From positions 248,001 through 312,000 of the forward strand of contig NZ_JAMOHZ010000004.1 in the NCBI RefSeq assembly GCF_024448715.1: 64,000 nt of DNA. Reading direction: 5' to 3'. Within the stretch, counting starts at the first letter, position 1; every line of letters starts with the position of its first letter. The position numbers and the translations under genes are program-made. The notes below the pieces were generated by a model. It was not told the DNA's origin. It saw only the letters and a program-made list of their open reading frames with translations, and did no database searches. The DNA is from Stutzerimonas stutzeri (lineage in GTDB: Bacteria > Pseudomonadota > Gammaproteobacteria > Pseudomonadales > Pseudomonadaceae). Of the stretch, positions 7,617 to 16,374 are shown piece by piece.

Positions 7617-8846
7617 TTAAAACAGCACGCGGCTGCGGATGGTGCCGTTGACGTGCTGGAGCTTTTCCAAGGCCAGATCGGAGTATTCGGCATCGACGTC
7701 GATCACCACGTAACCGACCTTCTCATTGGTTTGCAGGAACTGGCCGGCAATGTTGATGCCGTTCTCGGCGAACACGCGGTTGATCTCGCTCATCACACCG
7801 GGGATGTTCTGGTGGATGTGCAGCAGGCGGTGCTTGCCGGGATGCGATGGCAGCGCCACTTCCGGGAAGTTGACCGAAGATACTGAGGTGCCGTTGTCAC
7901 TGTACTTGACCAGCTTCTCCGCTACTTCCAGACCGATATTGGCCTGGGCTTCGGCAGTGGAACCACCGATGTGCGGCGTGAGGATCACGCGGTCCAGGCC
8001 ACGCAGCGGGCTTTCGAACTCTTCGTCGTTGGACTTGGGCTCGACCGGGAACACGTCGATGGCGGCGCCGATCAGGTGCTCGTCCTTGATCGCAGCGGCC
8101 AGGTGATCCAGCTCGACCACGGTGCCGCGCGCGGCGTTGATCAGGATGCCGCCCTTCTTCATTGCGCGGATTTCCTTCTCGCCGATCATCCACTGGGTGG
8201 ACGGTAGCTCCGGAACATGCAGCGAGACGATATCGCACATGCCCAGCAGCTCGTATAGCGAGCCGATCTGGGTGGCGTTGCCCAGCGGCAACTTGGTCAC
8301 CACATCATAGAAAAACACCTGCATGCCCAGTGCTTCGGCCAGAACCGAAAGCTGGGTGCCGATGGAACCGTAACCAATGATGCCAAGCTTCTTGCCGCGT
8401 ATCTCGAAGGAGTTGGCCGCCGACTTGATCCAGCCGCCGCGTTGGCAGGAAGCGTTCTTTTCGGGGATACCGCGCAGTAGCAGAATGGCTTCGGCCAGCA
8501 CCAGCTCGGCTACCGAGCGAGTGTTGGAGTAGGGGGCGTTGAACACCGCGATGCCGCGCTCGCGGGCGGCATTGAGGTCGACCTGGTTGGTTCCGATGCA
8601 GAAGCAGCCGACGGCGATCAGCTTCTTAGCGCAGTCGAAAACCTCTTCGGTGAGCTGGGTGCGCGAGCGGATCCCGATGAAATGGGCGTCAGCGATCTTC
8701 TCCTTCAACGCCTCCTCGGTCAGCGCAGTCTTGAGGTACTCGATGTTGGAGTAGCCTGCGGCTTTGAGAGTGTCGACAGCGTTCTGGTGTACGCCTTCGA
8801 GGAGAAGGAACTTGATCTTGCTCTTGTCGAGAGAGGTCTGGCTCAT
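7617..8846 (-). CDS. serA: D-3-phosphoglycerate dehydrogenase
   Basis: 409 residues from the ATG that begins MSQTSLDKSK, the usual Pseudomonas length. It shows the D-2-hydroxyacid dehydrogenase fold: the Rossmann motif GIIGYGSIGTQLSVLAEALG (about 155-175), the catalytic INAARGT and LTPHIGGSTAEAQANIG regions, and a C-terminal ACT domain (about 335-409) for serine feedback. It catalyses the first step of serine synthesis. In P. stutzeri SerA also reduces 2-oxoglutarate to D-2-hydroxyglutarate, and the divergent neighbour removes that product. Confidence 0.95.
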   Translation of the reverse strand: MSQTSLDKSKIKFLLLEGVHQNAVDTLKAAGYSNIEYLKTALTEEALKEKIADAHFIGIRSRTQLTEEVFDCAKKLIAVGCFCIGTNQVDLNAARERGIAVFNAPYSNTRSVAELVLAEAILLLRGIPEKNASCQRGGWIKSAANSFEIRGKKLGIIGYGSIGTQLSVLAEALGMQVFFYDVVTKLPLGNATQIGSLYELLGMCDIVSLHVPELPSTQWMIGEKEIRAMKKGGILINAARGTVVELDHLAAAIKDEHLIGAAIDVFPVEPKSNDEEFESPLRGLDRVILTPHIGGSTAEAQANIGLEVAEKLVKYSDNGTSVSSVNFPEVALPSHPGKHRLLHIHQNIPGVMSEINRVFAENGINIAGQFLQTNEKVGYVVIDVDAEYSDLALEKLQHVNGTIRSRVLF

Positions 8847-9046
8847 CTGCGTTAAAACCTTAAGGCCGAAGGATAGGACTGAAGTGTCCAGCGAAGGCTG
8901 GCCGAACCGGGTGAAAGCGGTGTCGGGAAGTCTGCCGAGGCACGTTGAAAGGGGGGCGTATGCTAGCATACGAGCCCCTCGAAGCACCCCCATCCCTGAG
9001 CTGAAGCGTATTCAGGGTGACTATGAATCGTATGAGAGTTCCCGTC

Positions 9047-10438
9047 ATGACCGACCCCGCCTTGATCGATGAGCTGAAGACCCTGGTCGAGCCCGGCAAA
9101 GTGCTCACCGATGCCAGTTCCCTGGAAACCTATGGCAAGGACTGGACCAAGCATTTCGCCCCTGCACCTTCAGCCATCGTGTTCCCTAAGAACGTCGAGC
9201 AGGTACAGGCAATCGTTCGTTGGGCCAACGAGCGCAAGGTTGCGCTGGTCCCGTCGGGCGGGCGCACCGGCTTGTCTGCCGCCGCGGTGGCGGCTGATGG
9301 CGAGGTCGTCGTGTCCTTCGACTACATGAACCAGATTCTCGATTTCAACGGGATGGACCGCACGGTGGTTTGCCAGCCCGGTGTGGTCACCGCGCAGCTG
9401 CAGCAGTTCGCCGAGGACAAGGGTCTGTACTACCCGGTGGATTTCGCCTCTGCCGGTTCCAGCCAGATCGGCGGCAACATCGGCACCAACGCTGGCGGCA
9501 TCAAGGTGATTCGCTACGGCATGACCCGCAACTGGGTGGCCGGGCTGAAGGTGGTCACCGGCAAGGGCGATCTGCTAGAGCTGAACAAGGATCTGATCAA
9601 GAACGCCACCGGCTACGATTTGCGCCAGCTATTCATCGGTGCCGAGGGCACGCTGGGCTTCGTCGTCGAGGCGACCATGCGCCTGGAGCGCCAGCCGACC
9701 AACCTCACCGCGATGGTGCTGGGTACGCCGGACTTCGACTCGATCATGCCGGTGCTGCATGCCTTCCAGGACAAGCTGGACCTGACTGCGTTCGAGTTTT
9801 TCTCCGACAAGTGTCTGGACAAGCTCCTCGGTCGTGGCGACATTCCGGCGCCCTTCGAGACTCGCACGCCGTTCTATGCGCTGCTCGAGTTCGAGGCGAC
9901 CACCGAAGAGCGTGCCGAGCAGGCTCTGGCGACCTTCGAACATTGCGTCAACGAAGGTTGGGTGATCGACGGCGTGATGAGCCAGAGCGAGCAGCAATTG
10001 CAGAACCTCTGGAAGCTGCGCGAGTACATTTCCGAGACCATCTCGCACTGGACGCCTTACAAGAACGACATCTCGGTCACCGTTTCCAAAGTGCCGGCCT
10101 TCCTCGCCGACATCGACGCCATCGTCACCAACAACTACCCGGATTTCGAGGTGCTCTGGTACGGCCACATCGGTGATGGCAACCTGCACCTGAACATCCT
10201 CAAGCCCGAAGCGCTGTCCAAGGACGAGTTCTTCGACAAGTGCGCTTCGGTCAACAAATGGGTGTTCGAGACGGTAGAAAAATACAATGGTTCGATTTCC
10301 GCCGAACATGGCGTCGGCATGACCAAGTGCGACTATCTGGAATACAGCCGGTCGCCCGCGGAAATTGCGTATATGAAGGCGATCAAAGCAGCGTTCGACC
10401 CCAACGGGATCATGAATCCGGGCAAGATTTTTGCCTAA
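9047..10438 (+). CDS. FAD-linked D-2-hydroxyglutarate dehydrogenase
   Basis: 463 residues from the ATG at 9047 (MTDPALIDEL); GTG 9017 and ATG 9023 or 9032 are in-frame alternatives, the first two close to AGGGTG. It has the FAD-binding PCMH domain (VPSGGRTGLSAAAVA, SSQIGGNIGTNAGG) and the C-terminal oxidase domain with the metal/substrate motif GHIGDGNLHLNI and EHGVGMTK. It is close kin to GlcD and D-lactate dehydrogenases. The position divergent from serA matches the P. stutzeri enzyme shown to oxidise D-2-hydroxyglutarate made by SerA, passing electrons to the respiratory chain. Confidence 0.88.
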   Translation: MTDPALIDELKTLVEPGKVLTDASSLETYGKDWTKHFAPAPSAIVFPKNVEQVQAIVRWANERKVALVPSGGRTGLSAAAVAADGEVVVSFDYMNQILDFNGMDRTVVCQPGVVTAQLQQFAEDKGLYYPVDFASAGSSQIGGNIGTNAGGIKVIRYGMTRNWVAGLKVVTGKGDLLELNKDLIKNATGYDLRQLFIGAEGTLGFVVEATMRLERQPTNLTAMVLGTPDFDSIMPVLHAFQDKLDLTAFEFFSDKCLDKLLGRGDIPAPFETRTPFYALLEFEATTEERAEQALATFEHCVNEGWVIDGVMSQSEQQLQNLWKLREYISETISHWTPYKNDISVTVSKVPAFLADIDAIVTNNYPDFEVLWYGHIGDGNLHLNILKPEALSKDEFFDKCASVNKWVFETVEKYNGSISAEHGVGMTKCDYLEYSRSPAEIAYMKAIKAAFDPNGIMNPGKIFA

Positions 10439-10490
10439 AGCCGAGCATTTGGCCTTCTGCAGCTTGCAGCGCCCTTTTAAGGATTTCGCA

Positions 10491-11156
10491 ATGAACTACA
10501 AACACCAGTACACCGACGGCACGCCAATTCATTACCCGTTGGGCAAGGTGGTCTGCATCGGTCGCAATTATGCCGAGCACGCCAAGGAACTGAACAACCC
10601 GGTACCGACTGAGCCGCTGCTGTTCATCAAGGCCGGTAGCTGCACGGTACCGCTGGCGGGCGGTTTTACTATCCCGACCGACCGTGGCGCGGTGCATTAC
10701 GAGGCGGAGATTGCCGTGTTGATCGGCAAGCCGTTGTCGCGCAAGCCGAACGACGAGGAAGCCCGTGATGCGATCTCCGGCTTCGCCCCGGCACTGGATC
10801 TGACCCTGCGCGACGTGCAGGCCAAGCTCAAGGAAAAGGGCCATCCCTGGGAGACCGCCAAGAGCTTCGATGGCGCCTGCGTGCTGGCGCCCTTCGTACC
10901 GGGTGATGTGGTACAGGACCTGACCGATATCGGCATTCGCCTGACTATCAACGGTGAAGTTCGCCAGGATGGCAACAGTAGCCAGATGCTCAATACCATC
11001 CTGCCGCTGCTGCAGCACATTGCCGGACACTTCAGTCTGCAGCCGGGCGATGTAGTGCTGACCGGTACGCCGGCCGGTGTCGGTCCGCTGAAGCAGGGCG
11101 ATCAGCTGGTGCTGGAGTTGGTCGGGCTGTCGCGCTTCGAGAGCCGCGTGCTCTGA
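10491..11156 (+). CDS. Fumarylacetoacetate hydrolase family protein
   Basis: 221 residues; AAGGATT lies upstream of the ATG at 10491. The FAH fold is evident: VVCIGRNYAEHAKEL, the metal-binding VHYEAEIAVLIG, GFAPALDLTLRDVQ, and TGTPAGVGPLKQGD near the end. Single-domain members of this length act as acylpyruvate hydrolases or oxaloacetate tautomerases/decarboxylases. It starts 52 bp after the D-2-hydroxyglutarate dehydrogenase gene on the same strand and may be cotranscribed. The true substrate is not visible from sequence. Confidence 0.88.
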   Translation: MNYKHQYTDGTPIHYPLGKVVCIGRNYAEHAKELNNPVPTEPLLFIKAGSCTVPLAGGFTIPTDRGAVHYEAEIAVLIGKPLSRKPNDEEARDAISGFAPALDLTLRDVQAKLKEKGHPWETAKSFDGACVLAPFVPGDVVQDLTDIGIRLTINGEVRQDGNSSQMLNTILPLLQHIAGHFSLQPGDVVLTGTPAGVGPLKQGDQLVLELVGLSRFESRVL

Positions 11157-11164
11157 TTCACCTG

Positions 11165-11200
11165 GGCCGGGTGCGCTCTGGCGCATCCGGCCGCTGTTTC
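11165..11200 (+). terminator. Rho-independent terminator after the FAH-family gene
   Basis: A 12-bp stem GGCCGGGTGCGC with GCGCATCCGGCC (one G-U pair) and a 4-bp loop, followed by a T-rich tract. Confidence 0.65.
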
Positions 11201-11258
11201 TCGTTTCTTCTTCGCTACTGTCATGCTGTAATCCGGCCCCGCCCTGGGTTTGATCTCC

Positions 11259-12170
11259 ATGCCAGCCATCGCTACTCGCACTTCTCGCCTGCGTCTGTTT
11301 CTCTACGTATTGCTGTTGTTTGCCGTTTCTGCGGTGACTGTGGCCGGCGCGCTGCTGCATTGGGACGACCAGCTCAAGTTGTATTGGCAGGAGCAGTCAG
11401 TCGACGCTGAGCAACGCATAGAAAGCATCTGGTTGCCTGATTACCAATTGTCATTACAGACGACGTTGGTTGGTCTGGAGGAGGATGAAACTTCCGGTCT
11501 GACCTGGAATCCGCTCACCGGTACGCTGTTCACCGTCACCGGACAAAACCCACAGCTCATCGAATTCACGCCCGGTGGGGTCGTGTTGCGGCGGGTGAAG
11601 CTGACCGGCTTTTCCGATCCTGAAGCGGTCGAGGCGCTGAGTGACGGGCAACTGGCTATCGTCGACGAGCGCCGCCGACTGGTCGCGGTCTTTCGCCTGG
11701 AGCCTGGTGTGCAGAGCCTCGATCTCGACGATATGGCCCGTTACGATCTGGGATTCGCCGGGGAAGGCAATAAAGGTTTCGAGGGGCTAGCCTGGAATCC
11801 GAGAACACAGCGGATGCTGCTGGCCAAGGAACGCGACCCGCAGGGACTGTTCGAGCTGCCATTCCCCGAAGACGGCAGCGCCGGAACACTCGAGGCACTC
11901 CCCAGCCAGCCCCTGCTGGTGCGCGATATTTCCTCGGTGGCCATCGATTCGCGCACCGGCCATACCCTGATGCTTTCCGATGAGTCCCGATTGCTGGTCG
12001 AACTCGACCTGCAGGGCCGTCCACGCAGTTTCATCAGCCTGTTTGGCGGCCTCAACGGCCTGGTACAGGGAATCGATCAGGCCGAAGGCGTGGCAATGGA
12101 CAGTCAGGGCAACATCTACGTTGTTGGCGAGCCGAATCGGTTTTATGTGTTCAAGCGGACAAGGCGGTAA
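11259..12170 (+). CDS. SdiA-regulated domain protein (YjiK type), membrane-anchored beta-propeller
   Basis: 303 residues from the ATG at 11259. One N-terminal membrane helix (about 12-32) is followed by a propeller-like domain with SdiA-regulated features: LVGLEEDETSGLTWNPLTGTLFTVTGQNPQLIEF, LTGFSDPEAVEAL, FAGEGNKGFEGLAWNP and AEGVAMDSQGNIYVVGEPNRFYVF. The protein is expected to be attached to the inner membrane and face the periplasm. No catalytic role is established. It converges on rpiA with 19 bp between the stop codons. Confidence 0.75.
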   Translation: MPAIATRTSRLRLFLYVLLLFAVSAVTVAGALLHWDDQLKLYWQEQSVDAEQRIESIWLPDYQLSLQTTLVGLEEDETSGLTWNPLTGTLFTVTGQNPQLIEFTPGGVVLRRVKLTGFSDPEAVEALSDGQLAIVDERRRLVAVFRLEPGVQSLDLDDMARYDLGFAGEGNKGFEGLAWNPRTQRMLLAKERDPQGLFELPFPEDGSAGTLEALPSQPLLVRDISSVAIDSRTGHTLMLSDESRLLVELDLQGRPRSFISLFGGLNGLVQGIDQAEGVAMDSQGNIYVVGEPNRFYVFKRTRR

Positions 12171-12189
12171 GGGCGCTGGGTGCTTCCAG

Positions 12190-12861
12190 TCAGCGCTTGA
12201 TCGTCTGCACGCCGTCCTTGGTGCCCAGCAGCAAGACGTCAGCCGGACGCGCAGCGAACAGGCCGTTGGTGACGACGCCGACGATGTTGTTGATCTGCGC
12301 TTCGACATCAGGCGCGAAGCCGATCATCAAATTATGTACGTCGAGGATGACGTTACCGTTGTCGGTCACCACACCTTCACGATAGACCGGATCGCTACCC
12401 AACTTGACCAGTTCTCGCGCGACATGGCTGCGAGCCATGGGAATGACTTCGACCGGTAGCGGGAAGGCACCGAGCCGGTCGACCAGCTTGCTGCCGTCGG
12501 CGATGCAGATGAAGGTCTTGGCCACCGCGGCGACGATCTTTTCGCGGGTCAGGGCCGCGCCGCCGCCCTTGATCAGTTCCAGGTGGCTGTTGGCTTCGTC
12601 GGCGCCATCAACGTAGAACTCCAGCTCGGATACAGAATTTAGGTCATAGACCGGGATACCGTGCCCTTTCAGGCGCTCGGCCGTGGCATCGGAACTCGCC
12701 ACTGCGCCATCGAAGACGCCCTTGTGCCTGGCCAGCAGATCGATGAAAAAGTTGGCGGTGGAGCCGGTGCCAACGCCGACGATGCTGCGGTCGGTGAGCT
12801 GCGGGACGATGAGGTCGACGGCGGCCTGGGCGACGGCCTGCTTGAGTTGGTCCTGGGTCAT
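12190..12861 (-). CDS. rpiA: Ribose-5-phosphate isomerase A
   Basis: 223 residues from the ATG beginning [10 protein letters not shown]. Family motifs: [18 protein letters not shown] (phosphate-binding), [27 protein letters not shown] (catalytic Asp/Glu/Lys region) and a late LDVHNLMIG. It interconverts ribose 5-phosphate and ribulose 5-phosphate in the pentose phosphate pathway. It is divergent from ilvA with about 170 bp between the starts, so both promoters lie there. Conserved rpiA-ilvA pairing in Pseudomonas. Confidence 0.95.
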   Translation of the reverse strand: MTQDQLKQAVAQAAVDLIVPQLTDRSIVGVGTGSTANFFIDLLARHKGVFDGAVASSDATAERLKGHGIPVYDLNSVSELEFYVDGADEANSHLELIKGGGAALTREKIVAAVAKTFICIADGSKLVDRLGAFPLPVEVIPMARSHVARELVKLGSDPVYREGVVTDNGNVILDVHNLMIGFAPDVEAQINNIVGVVTNGLFAARPADVLLLGTKDGVQTIKR

Positions 12862-13034
12862 GGCGTAAGGGTCCGGGCGAAGTGGAATCGAAAGTGGGAA
12901 ATTATAACGGGGCCTCACCGGTGGGTCTTGCCCGGCGAGACTGTAACGGTGAATTGCGCGCCGATTGCCGGTGGTCGCAGGGTTTTTCGCAGAGTAGACT
13001 CGTTGGCCCCGCAATGCCCGCCAAGATAGCCACG

Positions 13035-14549
13035 ATGCTCGAACAATACGTCAAGAAGATCCTCACCTCGCGCGTCTATGACGTTGCGGTAGAAACCCCG
13101 TTGCAGCCCGCCCGCCAGCTCTCCGAGCGGCTCGGCAATCAGATTCTGCTCAAGCGCGAGGATCTGCAGCCGGTGTTTTCGTTCAAGATTCGCGGCGCCT
13201 ATAACAAGCTGGCGCAGCTGTCCCCCGAGGAGCTGGCGCGTGGCGTGGTGACTGCATCGGCCGGCAACCATGCCCAGGGCTTGGCACTGGCCGCGCGCGA
13301 ACTGGGTATCAAGGCGACCATCGTCATGCCGCGCACCACGCCGGAACTTAAAGTGCAGGGCGTGCGCGCCCGTGGCGGCAAGGTGGTGCTGCACGGCGAC
13401 GCCTTCCCTGACGCGTTGGCGCATTCGCTGAAGCTGGTCGAGGAAAAGGGTTACGTCTACATCCACCCCTATGACGATCCGCATGTGATTGCCGGACAAG
13501 GCACCGTGGCGATGGAAATCATGCGTCAACATCAGGGCCGACTGGATGCGGTGTTCGTGCCCGTGGGCGGCGGTGGGTTGATCGCAGGCGTCGCGGCGTA
13601 CATTAAATATCTACGGCCCGAGACGAAGGTTATCGGCGTCGAGCCGGACGATTCCAACTGCCTGCAGCAAGCCATGGCCGCGGGAGAGCGAGTGGTGCTG
13701 TCTCAGGTCGGACTGTTCGCCGATGGCGTGGCGGTGGCGCAGATCGGCCAGCACTGCTTCGATATCTGCAAGGATTACGTCGATGAAGTGATCACCGTCA
13801 GTACCGACGAAATCTGCGCGGCGATCAAAGACATCTACGACGACACCCGCTCGATCACCGAACCGGCCGGTGCGCTGGCCGTAGCCGGTATCAAGAAATA
13901 CGTCGAGCGTGACGGCATCGAAAATCAGGTGCTGGTCGGCATCGACTCGGGTGCCAACGTCAATTTCGACCGCCTGCGTCATGTCGCCGAGCGTGCCGAG
14001 CTTGGCGAAAAGCGCGAGGCGATCATCGCCGTAACCATCCCCGAGCAGCCAGGGAGTTTCAAGGCGTTCTGCGAGGCTATCGGAAAGCGTCAGATTACCG
14101 AGTTCAATTACCGCTACCACCAGAATCGCGAAGCGCATATCTTCGTCGGCGTGCAGACCCACCCGGAAAACGATCCGCGCGCGGCGCTGGTGGAAGGGCT
14201 GCTGGCCAAAGGTTTCCCGGTGCTCGACCTCACCGACAATGAACTGGCCAAGCTGCATACCCGTCACATGGTCGGCGGGCACGCTTCCGGCGTGAGCGAC
14301 GAAGTAGTGTTCCGCTTCGAATTCCCGGAACGTCCCGGCGCGCTGTTCAACTTTCTCAACAATCTGGGCGGGCGCTGGAATATCTCGATGTTCCATTACC
14401 GTAACCATGGCGCGGCCGATGGTCGTGTGGTCGCTGGGCTGCAGGTACCGGCCGAAGAGCGCCACCTGCTACCGGCGGCGCTGGACAAGATCGGCTATCG
14501 CTACTGGGACGAGACGGATAATCCGGCCTATCAACTGTTTCTCGGCTGA
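13035..14549 (+). CDS. ilvA: Threonine dehydratase, biosynthetic
   Basis: 504 residues from the ATG beginning [10 protein letters not shown]; an ATG at 13014 is an in-frame alternative. The PLP fold is plain: the lysine in [13 protein letters not shown] (about residue 51), [10 protein letters not shown], and the glycine loop [13 protein letters not shown]. Two C-terminal ACT-like regulatory domains (about 330-504; [12 protein letters not shown] and [16 protein letters not shown]) mark the isoleucine-inhibited biosynthetic form, which makes 2-oxobutanoate. The longer form with two ACT-like modules is the standard IlvA. Confidence 0.95.
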   Translation: MLEQYVKKILTSRVYDVAVETPLQPARQLSERLGNQILLKREDLQPVFSFKIRGAYNKLAQLSPEELARGVVTASAGNHAQGLALAARELGIKATIVMPRTTPELKVQGVRARGGKVVLHGDAFPDALAHSLKLVEEKGYVYIHPYDDPHVIAGQGTVAMEIMRQHQGRLDAVFVPVGGGGLIAGVAAYIKYLRPETKVIGVEPDDSNCLQQAMAAGERVVLSQVGLFADGVAVAQIGQHCFDICKDYVDEVITVSTDEICAAIKDIYDDTRSITEPAGALAVAGIKKYVERDGIENQVLVGIDSGANVNFDRLRHVAERAELGEKREAIIAVTIPEQPGSFKAFCEAIGKRQITEFNYRYHQNREAHIFVGVQTHPENDPRAALVEGLLAKGFPVLDLTDNELAKLHTRHMVGGHASGVSDEVVFRFEFPERPGALFNFLNNLGGRWNISMFHYRNHGAADGRVVAGLQVPAEERHLLPAALDKIGYRYWDETDNPAYQLFLG

Positions 14550-14570
14550 CCAGCCGTACCGCGAGGATCA

Positions 14571-15011
14571 ATGGAACACTATCAGCTGCTGAACATTGTC
14601 CATGCCGCATTGGCGATTCTGCTCACGCTCGGGCTGATCGCCCACATCATCATGCTGTGGAAGGCTTGGCGCCGGGGCGATGCCGCTGTGATGCAGCAGA
14701 AGCTGCGCCGCACTCGGTTGATGTCGCTGCCGCTGCTCGCGGTGTTGGCGCTGTTGCTGCCTGTCACCGGCTGGTGGCTGGCGCATCTGGCGGCCTTTCC
14801 GCTCGGCCAGCTGTGGCTGCTGGCGAGCTCGGTGCTATTCCTGATCCTGGTACCGCTTGGATTATTGCTCGGCGGGCGCCTGCGCGCCTGGCAGGGCTTG
14901 GGTGAGAGGCCGGCCCCGGCCAGCCTGCCGCGCTTTGCGCTGATCTATGCCGGGCTGATCCTGCTGATTCTGATCGCTATCATGGGGCTGATGGGCGCCA
15001 AGCCGGTTTAA
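14571..15011 (+). CDS. Small integral membrane protein, DUF2269-like
   Basis: 146 residues with four predicted membrane helices (about 8-28, 48-68, 78-100, 122-142). The layout, with an N-terminal HYQLLNIVHAALAIL and a later LRRTRLMSLPLLAVLALLLPVTGWWL, resembles the DUF2269 predicted membrane protein family. GAGGATCA precedes the ATG, 21 bp after the ilvA stop, so it may ride on the ilvA transcript. Function unknown. Confidence 0.6.
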   Translation: MEHYQLLNIVHAALAILLTLGLIAHIIMLWKAWRRGDAAVMQQKLRRTRLMSLPLLAVLALLLPVTGWWLAHLAAFPLGQLWLLASSVLFLILVPLGLLLGGRLRAWQGLGERPAPASLPRFALIYAGLILLILIAIMGLMGAKPV

Positions 15012-15043
15012 CCGTCCTCTGACGTAACGCCCACGCCCTGGTA

Positions 15044-15697
15044 TCAGCGCAGACTGATGATCGCCCACCCGCGTTGCTGGGCGATCTCGCGTAGGGTCGG
15101 GTCGGGGTCTACCGCCACCGGATGGCTGACGCGCTCGAGCAAGGGAAGGTCGTTGCGCGAGTCACTATAGAAATAGCTATCGTCCAGGCTTTGCTCGCTC
15201 TCTTTCAGCCAGCGCTCGATGCGCGTGACCTTGCCTTCTTGGAAACAGGGGATATCGGTGAGGCGGCCGGTATAGCGGCCGTCGAGCATTTCACATTCGG
15301 TGGCCAGCAGCGTATCGACGCCCAGGCGCTTAGCAATCGGCCCGGTGATAAAGCGGTTGGTGGCGGTGATGATCACCACACGATCGCCGGCCTCATGATG
15401 CTGACGCACCAGCGCTTCGCCCTTGGCCAGCACGATGGGTTCGATGTGGTCACGCATGAATTCGGCATGCCATTGCTGCAGCTGCGCCATTTCGCTGCGG
15501 CCCAACAGCTCCTGGCAGAAGTTCTGATACTCCAGCACGTCCAGCTCGCCGGTCAGGTAGTCCTGGTAGAAGGCATCGTTGCGCGCCTTGTACGCGACGG
15601 CGTCGACCAGTCCGCGCTGGCAGAGAAATTCGCCCCAGGCGTGATCGCTGTCACCAGCCAACAGGGTATTGTCGAGATCGAATAGAGCCAGGCGCAC
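15044..15697 (-). CDS. HAD-superfamily (subfamily IB) phosphatase, SerB-like
   Basis: 217 residues from a GTG at 15697, chosen because GAGGAAG lies just upstream and the protein then begins at once with the HAD motif [17 protein letters not shown]. Further motifs: VIITATNRF (motif II), the lysine in [14 protein letters not shown] and [22 protein letters not shown] (motif III with SDS-ND). This subgroup contains phosphoserine phosphatase-like and histidinol-phosphatase-like enzymes. The substrate is open. It is divergent from rppH and conserved beside it in Pseudomonas. Confidence 0.85.
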   Translation of the reverse strand: MRLALFDLDNTLLAGDSDHAWGEFLCQRGLVDAVAYKARNDAFYQDYLTGELDVLEYQNFCQELLGRSEMAQLQQWHAEFMRDHIEPIVLAKGEALVRQHHEAGDRVVIITATNRFITGPIAKRLGVDTLLATECEMLDGRYTGRLTDIPCFQEGKVTRIERWLKESEQSLDDSYFYSDSRNDLPLLERVSHPVAVDPDPTLREIAQQRGWAIISLR

Positions 15698-15875
15698 GCT
15701 GCTTCCTCGGAACGGATGTGTGAGCGCAAAGCATAGCGGGATTGCTCCGCGCATGGCAGCTGGAAGGCGTCGCCCAAGGCCGCGAGCCTCTCGATCACTG
15801 GCCGTTCAGTGTGCTTTCTGCTTCGCGTCTTTTTGTGGAACAATGCCGCGACATGCGTTTGCGAGGTTGTATGCC

Positions 15876-16355
15876 GTGATCGACTCCGATGGTTTTCGCC
15901 CCAATGTCGGCATCATCCTGACCAATGATGCCGGACAGGTGCTTTGGGCCCGACGGATTAATCAGGACGCCTGGCAATTCCCGCAAGGCGGGATCAATCC
16001 ACGCGAGACGCCGGAAGAGGCGCTTTACCGCGAGCTCAACGAAGAGGTCGGTCTCGAACAGCAGGACGTGAAGATTCTCGCCTGTACCCGTGGCTGGTTG
16101 CGCTATCGTCTGCCGCAACGCCTGGTGCGCACCCATAGTCAGCCACTGTGCATCGGGCAGAAGCAGAAGTGGTTTCTCCTGCGTCTGACCAGCGCGGAGG
16201 ATCGGGTGCGCATGGATCTCACGGGTAAGCCCGAGTTCGATGGCTGGCGCTGGGTCAGTTACTGGTACCCGCTGGGGCAGGTAGTCACCTTCAAGCGCGA
16301 GGTTTACCGTCGCGCCTTAAAAGAACTCGCCCCGCGCCTCCTGGCGCGGGATTGA
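15876..16355 (+). CDS. rppH: RNA pyrophosphohydrolase
   Basis: 159 residues from a GTG at 15876 (reads [14 protein letters not shown]), with GAGG upstream. The Nudix box is present: [23 protein letters not shown]. The flanking WQFPQGG and [15 protein letters not shown] are RppH-specific. It removes pyrophosphate from 5'-triphosphate mRNA ends and so starts mRNA decay. ptsP follows after 19 bp, as in many gammaproteobacteria. The last codons lie over a GC hairpin (CCCGCGCC/GGCGCGGG at 16331-16350). Confidence 0.95.
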   Translation: MIDSDGFRPNVGIILTNDAGQVLWARRINQDAWQFPQGGINPRETPEEALYRELNEEVGLEQQDVKILACTRGWLRYRLPQRLVRTHSQPLCIGQKQKWFLLRLTSAEDRVRMDLTGKPEFDGWRWVSYWYPLGQVVTFKREVYRRALKELAPRLLARD

Positions 16356-16374
16356 CGGGAGAAAGCCCCTGAGC

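Noticed and set aside
16331..16350. GC-rich hairpin near the end of rppH as a terminator
   Set aside because: It lies inside the coding sequence, has no T-run, and ptsP follows after 19 bp with its own ribosome site, so read-through is expected.
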